Positions 48,563 through 56,185 of a stretch of 64,000 nucleotides of DNA are shown here, piece after piece. This DNA is from Rudaeicoccus suwonensis (lineage in GTDB: Bacteria; Actinomycetota; Actinomycetes; Actinomycetales; Dermatophilaceae). The position numbers and the translations under genes were made by a program. The notes under the pieces were generated by a model. It did not search any database. It saw only the letters and a list, made by a program, of their open reading frames with translations, and was not told where the DNA came from. The number at the start of each line of letters is the position of its first letter. The stretch's first letter is position 1. Where the stretch lies: NCBI RefSeq assembly GCF_007829035.1, contig NZ_VIVQ01000001.1, positions 558,001 to 622,000 on the forward strand, given 5' to 3'.

Positions 48563-50020
48563 CTACGCGACCTCCGCAGCGGGCACCTGTGCCTGGTCGA
48601 TGGAGCGTCGGTGTGGGTTCATCCCAAAGGAAGCGACGGCCGCCAGGCATGCGGTCGCTGCGATCGTGATCCACGCGGCGCGGAACGCCCCATGCGCTTC
48701 GGAGTATCCGCGCGGCGAACCGACGATCGAGACCAGTACGGATACACCCACCACACTGCCGACCTGACGAGACATGTTGAGGACGGCGCTTCCGGTTGCC
48801 GTACGTTGCGCGGGAAGATCGGAAGTGCCCGTGGACAAAATGGTTGGTAGGGCGAATCCGACTCCCGATCCGATGAGCAATTGCCCGGGGAGCATCTCGG
48901 TCGCCCAGTGAGGGGAGTGGCCGACGGTTGTCGCGATCAGCAGATATCCGGTTGCAAGCAGAGCGCAGCCGATTGCTGAGATGGCTCCGGCGGTCACACC
49001 GCGTCGGATCAGACGATGCGAGATCAGAGCGGTGACCTGCACCATCACCGGTCCAGGCACGACGGCGAGTCCGACTCTCATCGGTCCGTATCCCCACACT
49101 TGCTGAAGCCAGAGAATGTTCGCGAGTAGTCCTGCCGCGAAGGCGAAGCTGAACACCAAGGAGCTGATGTTGGACCACGCGAAGGTCTGCACGGACAGCA
49201 TCGACGGAGGAATGACCGGTTCGGGGAAACGCATGGTCCGCAGCACGAACGACGCCGTGCCCATCACCGCAACGACGAAGCTGACGACAGTCTTGATGTC
49301 GGACCAGCCCCAACTCGGTCCGTTCACAACTCCGAGAGCCAGTGCGGCGATAGAAACGGCGAGTATTGCGGCGCCGACCAGATCCGGATTTCCTTCGGCC
49401 CGAGCGTCACGCGAAGCGGGAACGTACCGCATCGTCGCGATGATGGTAGCGACTCCGATAGGCACATTCACGATGAACACCCACTGCCAGGCTGCCTGAA
49501 CCAGCGCTCCGCCCACCACTGGTCCGACGGCCGCAGCAAGGGCGCCGGTCGCGGCCCAGATGCGCACCGCTCGAGCGCGTCGCGCCGGTTCGGTCGCACC
49601 GAGCAGAAGCGAGAGACTCGTCGGGGTCAGCGCCGCCGCACCTGCAGCCTGCAGCAAACGGAAGCAGACCAGCCACCACGGGCCAGGGCTGAGAGCGCAC
49701 GCGCCGCTGGCCAGCACGAACATTGTCAAGCCGATGAGGAACCCTCCCTTCTGTCCGTATCGGTCAGCGAGGCGGCCAAGGGGCACCAGCAGTGCGGCGT
49801 ACACAGTGGCGTAGCCGTTGAGGATCCAGCTCACATCGGCGAGCGAGCTCCCGGCGAAATCGTGGCGGATCGCGTTGAAGGCAACGTTGACGATGAACAG
49901 GTCGAGGCTGGCCATGAATGCCGCCGCGGACAACACCAGCAGGATCAGCCCCTGACTGGGGATGGTGCTCGGCGCGGCGGGCTGTGGCGTGGCCTGACGG
50001 TTCTGACTATGAGAAACCAT
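48563..50020 (-). CDS. MFS drug exporter, DHA2 (EmrB/QacA) family
   Basis: This 485-residue protein has 14 membrane segments. It shows FMASLDLFIVNVAFNAIRHDF (motif D1), LLVPLGRLADRYGQKGGFLIGL (motif A), SLSLLLGATEPARRARAVRIWAATGALAAAVGPVVGGALVQAAWQWVFIVNVPIG (motif C) and later helices typical of proton-driven multidrug exporters. It is divergent from an HxlR gene and its start codon lies within a perfect operator-like palindrome. It forms part of the cassette between direct repeats. Confidence 0.92.
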   Translation of the reverse strand: MVSHSQNRQATPQPAAPSTIPSQGLILLVLSAAAFMASLDLFIVNVAFNAIRHDFAGSSLADVSWILNGYATVYAALLVPLGRLADRYGQKGGFLIGLTMFVLASGACALSPGPWWLVCFRLLQAAGAAALTPTSLSLLLGATEPARRARAVRIWAATGALAAAVGPVVGGALVQAAWQWVFIVNVPIGVATIIATMRYVPASRDARAEGNPDLVGAAILAVSIAALALGVVNGPSWGWSDIKTVVSFVVAVMGTASFVLRTMRFPEPVIPPSMLSVQTFAWSNISSLVFSFAFAAGLLANILWLQQVWGYGPMRVGLAVVPGPVMVQVTALISHRLIRRGVTAGAISAIGCALLATGYLLIATTVGHSPHWATEMLPGQLLIGSGVGFALPTILSTGTSDLPAQRTATGSAVLNMSRQVGSVVGVSVLVSIVGSPRGYSEAHGAFRAAWITIAATACLAAVASFGMNPHRRSIDQAQVPAAEVA

Positions 50021-50025
50021 AGTCA
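50004..50025. promoter_or_regulatory. Perfect palindrome over the MFS start codon, candidate HxlR operator
   Basis: TGACTATG (50004-50011) and CATAGTCA (50018-50025) are perfect inverted repeats around GAAACC-like spacing of six bases. The CAT at 50018-50020 is the reverse complement of the MFS start codon, so a bound regulator would block initiation. The same half site TGACTATG recurs near 50985 upstream of the second HxlR gene. Confidence 0.6.
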
Positions 50026-50073
50026 GATCGTGATGGCTGGCTATGTATTTTGCAAGTCAGGTATGGTTGTGGG

Positions 50074-50535
50074 ATGGCTTTTGCTCTTGCAGGCGCAATG
50101 GCGCGCCAGTCGCGGCGGTCCCCAGGGGACCGGTGCCCGATTGATCGTGCGATGCAGGCGATCGGCACAAGGTCGGCGATATTGCTGATGCGCGAAGCGC
50201 TGTATGACACTTTCCGGTTCGACGATTTCGTCGTTCGAACTGGGTTGACCGAGGCTGTCGTGGCGTCCCGGCTGCGTCATCTGGTCGACGCTGGCCTTCT
50301 GGAGCGCCAGTCCTATCGCGATCCCGGCCAGCGCACCCGTCATGGATACGTGCTCACCGAGAGCGGTCGTGATCTGATGCCGGCGGTTCTCGCCCTCGGC
50401 CAGTGGGGTGCCAAGTATGCCGATGGCACGCGCGCACGAACCTTTGAGCACGCCGGCTGCGGCGGAGCCGTGCACGTCGTCGTGGAATGTGCCGAGCACC
50501 ATCAGGTCGGGGTCGACGAGGTCATCGTCAGTTGA
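50074..50535 (+). CDS. HxlR-family transcriptional regulator
   Basis: The product is 153 residues if started at 50074 (MAFALAGAMARQS); an ATG at 50098 is also possible. It shows CPIDRAMQAIGTRSAILLMREALYDTFRFDDFVVRTGLTEAVVASRLRHLVDAGLLERQ and HGYVLTESGRDLMPAVLALGQWG, a typical HxlR winged helix with a conserved N-terminal Cys. It is divergent from the MFS exporter, which it probably controls through the TGACTATG palindrome. Confidence 0.87.
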   Translation: MAFALAGAMARQSRRSPGDRCPIDRAMQAIGTRSAILLMREALYDTFRFDDFVVRTGLTEAVVASRLRHLVDAGLLERQSYRDPGQRTRHGYVLTESGRDLMPAVLALGQWGAKYADGTRARTFEHAGCGGAVHVVVECAEHHQVGVDEVIVS

Positions 50536-50599
50536 CGCGCCGCGTCCTGGCGGGCGGCCCGAACTCGGGGACAGGCGTCACGGCGGAGTGGATCTGGCT

Positions 50600-50938
50600 C
50601 TATCCCGACGCGTGCTCGCGGCCCCACAGGCGCAGGCTCGACAAGATGGGAATGAGATCGCGGCCGGCCTCCGTCAGGACGTACTCATATCGTTGCGGCC
50701 GCTGTTGATATTCGCGGCGTTCGAGCACACCGCCGCTTTCAAGCTTGCGGAGCCGCGCCGTCAGGGCCTGGCGAGGCGCGCCGGTCCGCTCCCTGATCTG
50801 TTCGAAGCGTGTGTTGCCGAAGCCCACCTCGCGCACAACGAGCAGTGACCATCGATCTCCCACTATCTCAAGTGCGTCGGCGATGGAGCAGATGCGAGTG
50901 CCGTCTACGTGGAATCGGTCGTCCTCGGGCGCGGGCAT
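50600..50938 (-). CDS. HxlR-family transcriptional regulator
   Basis: The preferred start at 50938 gives 112 residues (PAPEDDRFHVDGTRICSIAD); an upstream ATG at 50956 adds six. It contains CSIADALEIVGDRWSLLVVREVGFGNTRFEQIRERTGAPRQALTARLRKLESGGVLERR and YVLTEAGRDLIPIL. It is divergent from the enoyl-CoA hydratase gene. Tail to tail with the first HxlR gene, it is distinct in sequence, so the cassette carries two regulators for two divergent transcription units. Confidence 0.87.
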   Translation of the reverse strand: MPAPEDDRFHVDGTRICSIADALEIVGDRWSLLVVREVGFGNTRFEQIRERTGAPRQALTARLRKLESGGVLERREYQQRPQRYEYVLTEAGRDLIPILSSLRLWGREHASG

Positions 50939-51038
50939 AGCCGGATGGTACGCCAACCGGAGCAGTGAGTTCCATTATGAGACTGACTATGTCATGCTGT
51001 GTCAGCAGTTAGTCTGTTTTTCATACTAAGGAGTTCCG

Positions 51039-51878
51039 ATGTCGCCAGTTGTGAAGATCAGCGAACCAGGCACCGGTGTCGTGCGATTCACGATCGACAA
51101 TCCGCCGATCAACCTGTTCGATCCGGACGTGTATGCCGAGTTCCGGCTTCTGGTCCAGCGCATGAGCACTGATCCGGAGTTGAAGGTCGTGATAGTCGAC
51201 AGTGCGGATCCGGACTACTTCATCGCGCATCTCGACGTTGCACGACTGCATGAGGTGCCGGATCGCCCCGGTGCCGCTGATCTGGCGACGACGTGGGCCG
51301 AAACGATCACCACGTTCGCATCGGCGCCGGTCCTGACGATCGCCAGCGTGCGGGGACGCTGCCGAGGGATCGGCAACGAACTGGCCCTGGCGTGCGATCT
51401 GCGCTTTGCGAGCCTCGACAAAGCGGTGTTCGCCCAGCCGGAGATCGGTTTCGCAGTCGTGCCCGGTGGTGGTGGCCTCAACTGGCTTCCGCGTCTCGTC
51501 GGGCGTTCCCGGGCACTGGAGGTGCTGCTCAGTGGAGACGACTTCAACGCTGCCACTGCGCAGTCGTTCGGATGGGTGAATCGCGCGATTCCGGATTCCC
51601 TGCTCGACCATCATGTCGATGCACTTGCCCGGCGCGTCGCGAGCTTCGACAAGACGGCGATCGCGACCATCAAGCAGATCGTCGACGAACGGGTGTCACC
51701 ACCATCTCAGGGTGAGTTGCTGCAGTCCTTTGCCGCGATCTCCGCGGCGATCGACCGCCCGGCGGCGCAACAGAGGATGCGCACGATGGTGGCCGCCGGC
51801 TGGGGTGGCGCAACGGAGGCCGAACGAGATCACCCAGCGCTCGTCGGTGAACTGTCTGCGCGATTGGGAATGGAGTGA
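51039..51878 (+). CDS. Enoyl-CoA hydratase/isomerase family protein
   Basis: The 279-residue crotonase-fold protein starts at an ATG after AAGGAG. It shows ASVRGRCRGIGNELALACDLRFAS with the first active-site Glu region, FAQPEIGFAVVPGGGGLNWLPRLVGRSRALEVLLSG with the second, and the C-terminal helix KTAIATIKQIVDERV. Exact substrate unknown. The next gene overlaps its stop. Both are probably induced through the neighbouring HxlR regulator. Confidence 0.85.
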   Translation: MSPVVKISEPGTGVVRFTIDNPPINLFDPDVYAEFRLLVQRMSTDPELKVVIVDSADPDYFIAHLDVARLHEVPDRPGAADLATTWAETITTFASAPVLTIASVRGRCRGIGNELALACDLRFASLDKAVFAQPEIGFAVVPGGGGLNWLPRLVGRSRALEVLLSGDDFNAATAQSFGWVNRAIPDSLLDHHVDALARRVASFDKTAIATIKQIVDERVSPPSQGELLQSFAAISAAIDRPAAQQRMRTMVAAGWGGATEAERDHPALVGELSARLGME

Positions 51879-52336
51879 AAGCCCACGGCAGTGCCAGTTG
51901 GCACGGCTCGTGGCGGGAGGGCGGTGGGCAACTGTCCACCGCAAGTGGGTCGATGCACGCAGTCGGTTACACCTACGCGTCGCGCTTTGAGAGCACCGAC
52001 GGAGTATCGCCCGAAGAACTGCTTGCCGCCTCGTACGCCGGCTGTCTCAATCAGGCATTCGCCAACGCATTCGGGTGGGGGAACTTCATCGCCGAGCGCA
52101 TCGACACGACTGTCGAAGTGGAGACACTGTTGGGAATGCCCGACGGCCCACCCGGCCGGATACACATCACGATGCGGGCTTCGGTCGACGGCATCACCGA
52201 GTCGCAGTTCACGGGACTCACCAATGCCGCAAAGAACGGGTGTCTCATTGGCCGCATGCTCGGCGTGACCAGCACCATGGACGCCCAGCTCATCACGTCA
52301 GCTCCGGCCGGCGCCTGCACTGCGGGCGAGGCTTGA
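51875..52336 (+). CDS. OsmC/Ohr-family protein
   Basis: This 153-residue protein starts at a GTG overlapping the hydratase stop. OsmC hallmarks are SPEELLAASYAGCLNQAF and TNAAKNGCLIGRMLGV, whose two cysteines form the peroxidatic pair reducing organic hydroperoxides with dihydrolipoyl thiols. The segment following SASWHGSWREGGGQLSTASG forms the N-terminal strands. With the MFS exporter and HxlR regulators it suggests a cassette for handling a toxic electrophile or peroxide. Confidence 0.85.
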   Translation: MKAHGSASWHGSWREGGGQLSTASGSMHAVGYTYASRFESTDGVSPEELLAASYAGCLNQAFANAFGWGNFIAERIDTTVEVETLLGMPDGPPGRIHITMRASVDGITESQFTGLTNAAKNGCLIGRMLGVTSTMDAQLITSAPAGACTAGEA

Positions 52337-52423
52337 CCTGAAGCGCCGCAACTGGACACGTCGCGTTTCCCAGGCCGCGCACTCGTCGTGACCTGCGAGG
52401 ATGCAGCATCGCCGCATGCGAGG

Positions 52424-52469
52424 TCGCCGAATAGTCATTCTTCCGAACGGTTTTCGACCGCCGACAGCA
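52424..52469. repeat. 46-bp direct repeat, right copy
   Basis: Identical to 48469-48514 over 46 bases. On the minus strand it forms the genuine end of the MarR gene. On the plus strand its first bases repeat the end of the ABC-F gene (GCC GAA TAG), which here has no gene in front of it. Confidence 0.95.
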
Positions 52470-52944
52470 GCGTGCGCAGAGCTGACGCCACGCGGTCGCG
52501 GTCACGTCCGGACAGGTTGCTGAGCAACTCGCGCTCGTGGTCGAGGAGTTCGACCATGGCGTCGTCGACGACGGCACGGCCGGAGTCGGTCAACTGCACG
52601 AGCACACCCCGCCGGTCGTTGGGCGCCGGCCGACGCCGAACGAAACCGCGCTTCTCGAGCCGGTCGACGCGGTTGGTCATCGTGCCGCTGGTGACCAGCG
52701 TCTGTTGAATGAGGGCACCCGGCGATAGTTCGTACGGCGAACCGACACGTCGCAGCGCGGAGAGCACGTCGAACTCCCAGCCGTCGAGGTCGTGGTCGGC
52801 GAACGCGGCACCGCGAGCCTGGTCCAGCAACCGCGCCAGCCGAGAGATGCGCGAGAGGACCTGCAGCGGCTCGACATCCAAGTCGCCTCGCTCGCGCCGC
52901 CACGCATCGACGATCTGGTCGACCTCGTCGCGTCGCCTTGTCAT
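52435..52944 (-). CDS. MarR-family transcriptional regulator
   Basis: The 169-residue protein has the MarR winged helix: DHDLDGWEFDVLSALRRVG, LSPGALIQQTLVTSGTMTNRVDRLEKRGFVRRRPAPNDRRGVLVQLTDSGRAVVDDAM. It ends SAVENRSEE inside the 46-bp repeat. It is divergent from the methyltransferase gene with a perfect 18-bp palindrome between them and so probably represses that operon. Confidence 0.9.
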   Translation of the reverse strand: MTRRRDEVDQIVDAWRRERGDLDVEPLQVLSRISRLARLLDQARGAAFADHDLDGWEFDVLSALRRVGSPYELSPGALIQQTLVTSGTMTNRVDRLEKRGFVRRRPAPNDRRGVLVQLTDSGRAVVDDAMVELLDHERELLSNLSGRDRDRVASALRTLLSAVENRSEE

Positions 52945-52991
52945 GTTCCCATTCTAGCTATCAAGTTTCTTGACATCGAGATAGATGAGAC

Positions 52992-53009
52992 TATCTTGAT
53001 ATCAAGATA
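52992..53009. promoter_or_regulatory. Perfect 18-bp palindrome, MarR operator
   Basis: TATCTTGATATCAAGATA is perfectly self-complementary. It lies 48 bp upstream of MarR and 26 bp upstream of the methyltransferase. A related half site TATCAAGTTTCTTGACA lies at about 52959-52975, giving two binding regions in this AT-rich gap; the pattern matches TTGAnATCAA boxes bound by many MarR proteins. Confidence 0.75.
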
Positions 53010-53034
53010 TCTAATGAGGCGTAAGGAGCCTGCC

Positions 53035-53832
53035 GTGGCAACATGGGACCCGAAGCAGTATGAGCGTTTCGCTGATCTGCGCAACCGGCCGTTCATCGAT
53101 CTGATCTCTCGAATCAGCGCCGAAAACCCCTCGTATGTCTACGATCTCGGGTGTGGCAACGGTCCGCTGACCTTGATGTTGGCGGCCCGTTGGCCGACTG
53201 CCACCGTGACGGGCGTCGACTCGTCGGCGGACATGCTGCGACGGGCGCGTGAGGTCGACGGCGCGGCGCGGGTGGCGTGGCAACAGGCGGACGTCGCGGA
53301 CTGGGCGCCGGGCGCCGGCATACAGCCCGACGTGATCGTCACCAATGCGACCCTGCAATGGGTGCCGGGCCACCTGAGCCTGATCGCCGGTTGGCTCGAC
53401 TGGTTGGCCGAAGGTGGGTGGTTCGCGATGCAGGTGCCCGGCAACTTCGATGCCGGCTCGCACCGGATCATCCGGGAGGTCGCCCGCGCGCACGACCGGG
53501 CTGCCGATCTGGAGGGCGCTCTGCGCGAGGACCCGGTCGCAACTCCCGAGGAGTATGCCGAAGTGCTGGCCACTGCCTGCGGTCATCTGGACGTGTGGGA
53601 GACCACGTATCTGCAGATCCTCGACCCCGCCGGAGACCAGCGCAGTCCGGTGCTGGAGTGGGTCAAAGGGACAGCACTACGACCGCTGCTCGATGTTCTC
53701 GAGGGCGCTGAGCAGGAGGAATTCATCGCCGAGTTGATCGAGCGTTTCGATGCGGAGTATCCCCGCCACGAGTATGGCGTGCCGTTCCCCTTCCGGCGCA
53801 TCTTCGCCGTCGGCCGCAAAGGCGGATTCTGA
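53035..53832 (+). CDS. SAM-dependent methyltransferase (trans-aconitate methyltransferase-like)
   Basis: From a GTG preceded by AAGGAG, the 265-residue enzyme begins ATWDPKQYERFADLRNRPFIDL. The SAM site is VYDLGCGNGPLTLMLAARWP with VTGVDSSADMLRRAR, then VIVTNATLQWVPGH and GGWFAMQVPGNFDAGSH. The W-x-P-x-x-Y start and LQWVPxH are typical of Tam, which methylates trans-aconitate. It is followed by a VOC gene with overlap. Confidence 0.88.
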   Translation: MATWDPKQYERFADLRNRPFIDLISRISAENPSYVYDLGCGNGPLTLMLAARWPTATVTGVDSSADMLRRAREVDGAARVAWQQADVADWAPGAGIQPDVIVTNATLQWVPGHLSLIAGWLDWLAEGGWFAMQVPGNFDAGSHRIIREVARAHDRAADLEGALREDPVATPEEYAEVLATACGHLDVWETTYLQILDPAGDQRSPVLEWVKGTALRPLLDVLEGAEQEEFIAELIERFDAEYPRHEYGVPFPFRRIFAVGRKGGF

Positions 53833-54200
53833 TGACGGTCATGGGTTTTCACCACATGCAAGTGGCATGTCCGGCCGGCTCGGAGGATGTGCTTCGCGCC
53901 TTTTACACCGGCGTTCTAGGGTTGCCGGAGATCGAAAAGCCGGCGGCACTGGCAGTGCGCGGAGGCTGCTGGTTCGGCGTCGGTGGGCAGCAGTTGCATC
54001 TCGGAGTGGAGCAGGATTTTCGGCCCGCCCGCAAGGCGCACCCGTGTCTACTGGTCGACGGTCACGACAGTCTTGACGAGGTTGCGGCTGCCGTCTCCGC
54101 CGCGGGTGGCGAGGTGCGTTGGGACGATCAGATCCCCGGCATACGTCGCTTCCACACCGACGATCCGGTCGGCAACAGGATCGAGATCCAGTCGGCGTGA
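53832..54200 (+). CDS. VOC (glyoxalase/dioxygenase-fold) protein
   Basis: The 122-residue protein has paired beta-alpha-beta modules: MGFHHMQVACPAGSEDVLRA with FYTGVLGLPEIEKP, then FHTDDPVGNRIEIQ. Candidate metal ligands are the first HH and the last E. The start codon shares the A of the methyltransferase stop codon (TGATG), so the two are cotranslated. Substrate unknown. Confidence 0.85.
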   Translation: MTVMGFHHMQVACPAGSEDVLRAFYTGVLGLPEIEKPAALAVRGGCWFGVGGQQLHLGVEQDFRPARKAHPCLLVDGHDSLDEVAAAVSAAGGEVRWDDQIPGIRRFHTDDPVGNRIEIQSA

Positions 54201-54204
54201 CGTC

Positions 54205-54819
54205 TCAGCGGGCCGCTGCTCGTGAGCCGATGCCGTCGAGTCCGTGCCACGCCATGGTCACCAGGTGGGCAGCCACCTCGTCGCGGGTGAACGACGAGCC
54301 GGACTCGGTCCACCACTCGCCGGTGAAGGCGATCATCCCGACGAGCATCTGCGCGTAGATCGGCGTAGGCCGATCGTCGAAACCGTTGCGTTTGAAGGCT
54401 TCTGCGAGGATGCCCTCCACCTGGCCGGCCACTGCGGACATCAGACTCGCCGCCGACCCGCTGGCATGCCAGGTCGGGGAGTCGCGCATCAGCACCCGAA
54501 AGGCTGCCGGTGAGGCTTCGATGTAGGTCAGCAGTGCAAGGGCAGTGCGTTCGAGGATCTCGCGTGACGTGCCATCGGTCTTCAGGGCCGACGTCAGTTG
54601 GGTGAGCAGGTCGCGCATCGCCCGGTCGACGATGACGGCATACAAACCCTCCTTGCCGCCGAAATGCTCGTAGATCAGCGGTTTGGTGACGCCCGCCGCG
54701 CTGGCGATGTCCTCGACCGTTGTCGGCTGGACTCCCTGTTCGGCGAACATCTCGCGCGCAACGCTGATCAACTGCTCGCGTCGGTCCGCCGCCGACAACC
54801 GTGCACGCTTCTTGGCCAT
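54205..54819 (-). CDS. TetR-family transcriptional regulator
   Basis: The 204-residue protein has LSAADRREQLISVAREMFAEQGVQPTTVEDIASAAGVTKPLIYEHFGGKEGLYAVIVDRAM, the TetR HTH, and a helical ligand domain. It converges on the VOC gene with 4 bases between stops. Its target is not obvious; the direct repeats in its upstream region (TTGTGTTGGCGATGTACCCAATGT) contain a possible operator TTGGCGATGTACCCAA. Confidence 0.88.
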   Translation of the reverse strand: MAKKRARLSAADRREQLISVAREMFAEQGVQPTTVEDIASAAGVTKPLIYEHFGGKEGLYAVIVDRAMRDLLTQLTSALKTDGTSREILERTALALLTYIEASPAAFRVLMRDSPTWHASGSAASLMSAVAGQVEGILAEAFKRNGFDDRPTPIYAQMLVGMIAFTGEWWTESGSSFTRDEVAAHLVTMAWHGLDGIGSRAAAR

Positions 54820-54902
54820 GCACCCATTGTGTTGGCGATGTACCCAATGTGCCGATGCCGACGCGCTGCTTTACCCTTGTCCGGGTCCCGCCACGGGATC
54901 GT

Positions 54903-54984
54903 TCCCCGGTTGCTCTGCTGGCAGGGGCCGCCTGACTTTGAATCAGGATTAGCGACGTTGGTTCGATTCCAACCCGGGGAGCCA
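54903..54984 (+). tRNA. tRNA-Gln (anticodon TTG)
   Basis: The acceptor stem is TCCCCGG with CCGGGGA. The D stem is GCTC/GGGC around TGCTGGCAG. The anticodon stem CCTGA/TCAGG encloses CTTTGAA with TTG at 34-36. The T arm is GTTGG-TTCGATT-CCAAC. The 3' CCA is encoded. The variable region (ATTAGCGAC) is longer than usual for tRNA-Gln. A tRNA-Gln just upstream of glmU is common in actinobacteria. Confidence 0.88.
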
Positions 54985-55310
54985 GCGCCATAAAGTCGCC
55001 GATGCGGCGAGTTCCGCGGAAGCCACGTCCCAGAAGTCGCCGATGCGGTCGTTTTTACTGCCTCAACAGGATCACCGGTCACAACAACCCCACCCGTCAC
55101 ACGTAAGTCGCCGATGCGGCGAGTTCCGCGGACGCTTTGCCAGAAGTCGCCGATGCGGTCGTTTTTACTGCCTCAACAGGATCACCGGTCACAACAACCT
55201 CACCCGTCACACATAAGCCGCCGATACGGTGAGTTCCGCGGGCGCTGCGCCCCTTAGAGATTGCGCGGGTAGGTGCTGGGTGTGGCGCCCACCGTATCCG
55301 CCATCGCCCT

Positions 55311-55339
55311 CCGTACGTCGCCGAATCGGCGACGTACGG
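55311..55339. repeat. Perfect 29-bp palindrome
   Basis: CCGTACGTCGCCGA and TCGGCGACGTACGG pair perfectly around a single A. It contains the same GTCGCCGA core as the tandem units but extended outward by CCGTAC, so the extension is not part of the repeat unit. Confidence 0.85.
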
Positions 55340-55381
55340 GTGCCCGGGCTGGCCCCGGCACAGCGAGTGCATGGTCGAGAT

Positions 55382-55426
55382 GACGATTACTTCCCAGTAT
55401 CGCGACCGCGACCGGAAGTAATCGTC
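55382..55426. terminator. Hairpin with 13-bp arms
   Basis: GACGATTACTTCC and GGAAGTAATCGTC pair perfectly across a 19-base loop and are followed by TTTCC. It could end transcription coming from tRNA-Gln and the repeats, or fold as a small RNA. The arms are AT-richer than their surroundings. Confidence 0.45.
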
Positions 55427-56185
55427 TTTCCAACCACCCCAGCGTTACTGCCGTGGCGTATGTGGCGGGTGGCAGTCACCGCACCACGCGAGGGGTCCTC
55501 GTCGTCGCCGCATCGGCGACTGATGCATGATGCGTGAGGCCTTCGGGGCTCATGCGACCCATGAGGCGACCCCTGGTGCCACATCGGCGAGGTACAGACT
55601 GTGCGGGCATGTACTCGGCGCTCGCCAGGAGCCGGCACGGTCGCGAGGAGCGGGCACCGCGTCTGTTACCAGTGGGATCTCCGCGTCCGCACCGAACGAC
55701 GCCGAGCCCGAGCCGACCGACGACGCCTGGGTGAGGGATCTCCGCGTCCGCACCGAACGACGCACCCCGATCATCAACGCGTTCATCGCCCTGCCAAGAC
55801 GATCACCATCACCCGGCTCCTCATCCGCACCGCCTGGACCACCCACCTGCCGACACCACCGCTGGAACCCAGACCCACACACCGGCCATGACCTACCCGC
55901 GCAATCTCTAAGTCGCCGATCCGGCGAGTTCCGCGGAAGCCACCTCCCAGACGTCGCCGATCCGGCGAGTTTGGCCGGCCAACGCCGCGAGCATCCTGGC
56001 CGGCAACGGGTGCGCTCATCCCCGACGCCAGTCGCGCCGTACCGCGAACTGCCGCCAGCCCGCCGTCCACCCCAATGGAAGGCCCCTCGCGTGCAGGGCG
56101 AGAGCAGCAGGCTCCGGCGGGTAGCATCCCCGGTGGGCCTCGCGGCCCGGCACCCGAATCCCCTCCGACCAGGAGCCATCCTCAC

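Larger units (their letters stand above)
54985..56185. repeat. Repeat-rich intergenic region between tRNA-Gln and glmU
   Basis: Tandem 110-112 bp units start at 54995, 55107 and 55217. Each opens with AAGTCGCCGATGCGGCGAG and contains a second GTCGCCGATGCGGTCG about 55 bases on, then TTTTTACTGCCTCAACAGGA and a CACACGTAA-like end. Single copies of the opening block return at 55914 and 55950. Other structures are a 29-bp palindrome at 55311-55339, a hairpin with 13-bp arms at 55382-55426 and two 29-bp direct repeats at 55674 and 55735. Open frames exist but look non-coding. The units resemble the B units at 42699 and 42997. Confidence 0.8.

Noticed and set aside
48515-52423. The cassette as a typical integrative element
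   Set aside because: The direct repeats look like an attachment-site duplication, but there is no integrase, transposase or replication gene, and the sequence carries the same GTATGCC words as the chromosome, so a distant mobile origin is not supported.
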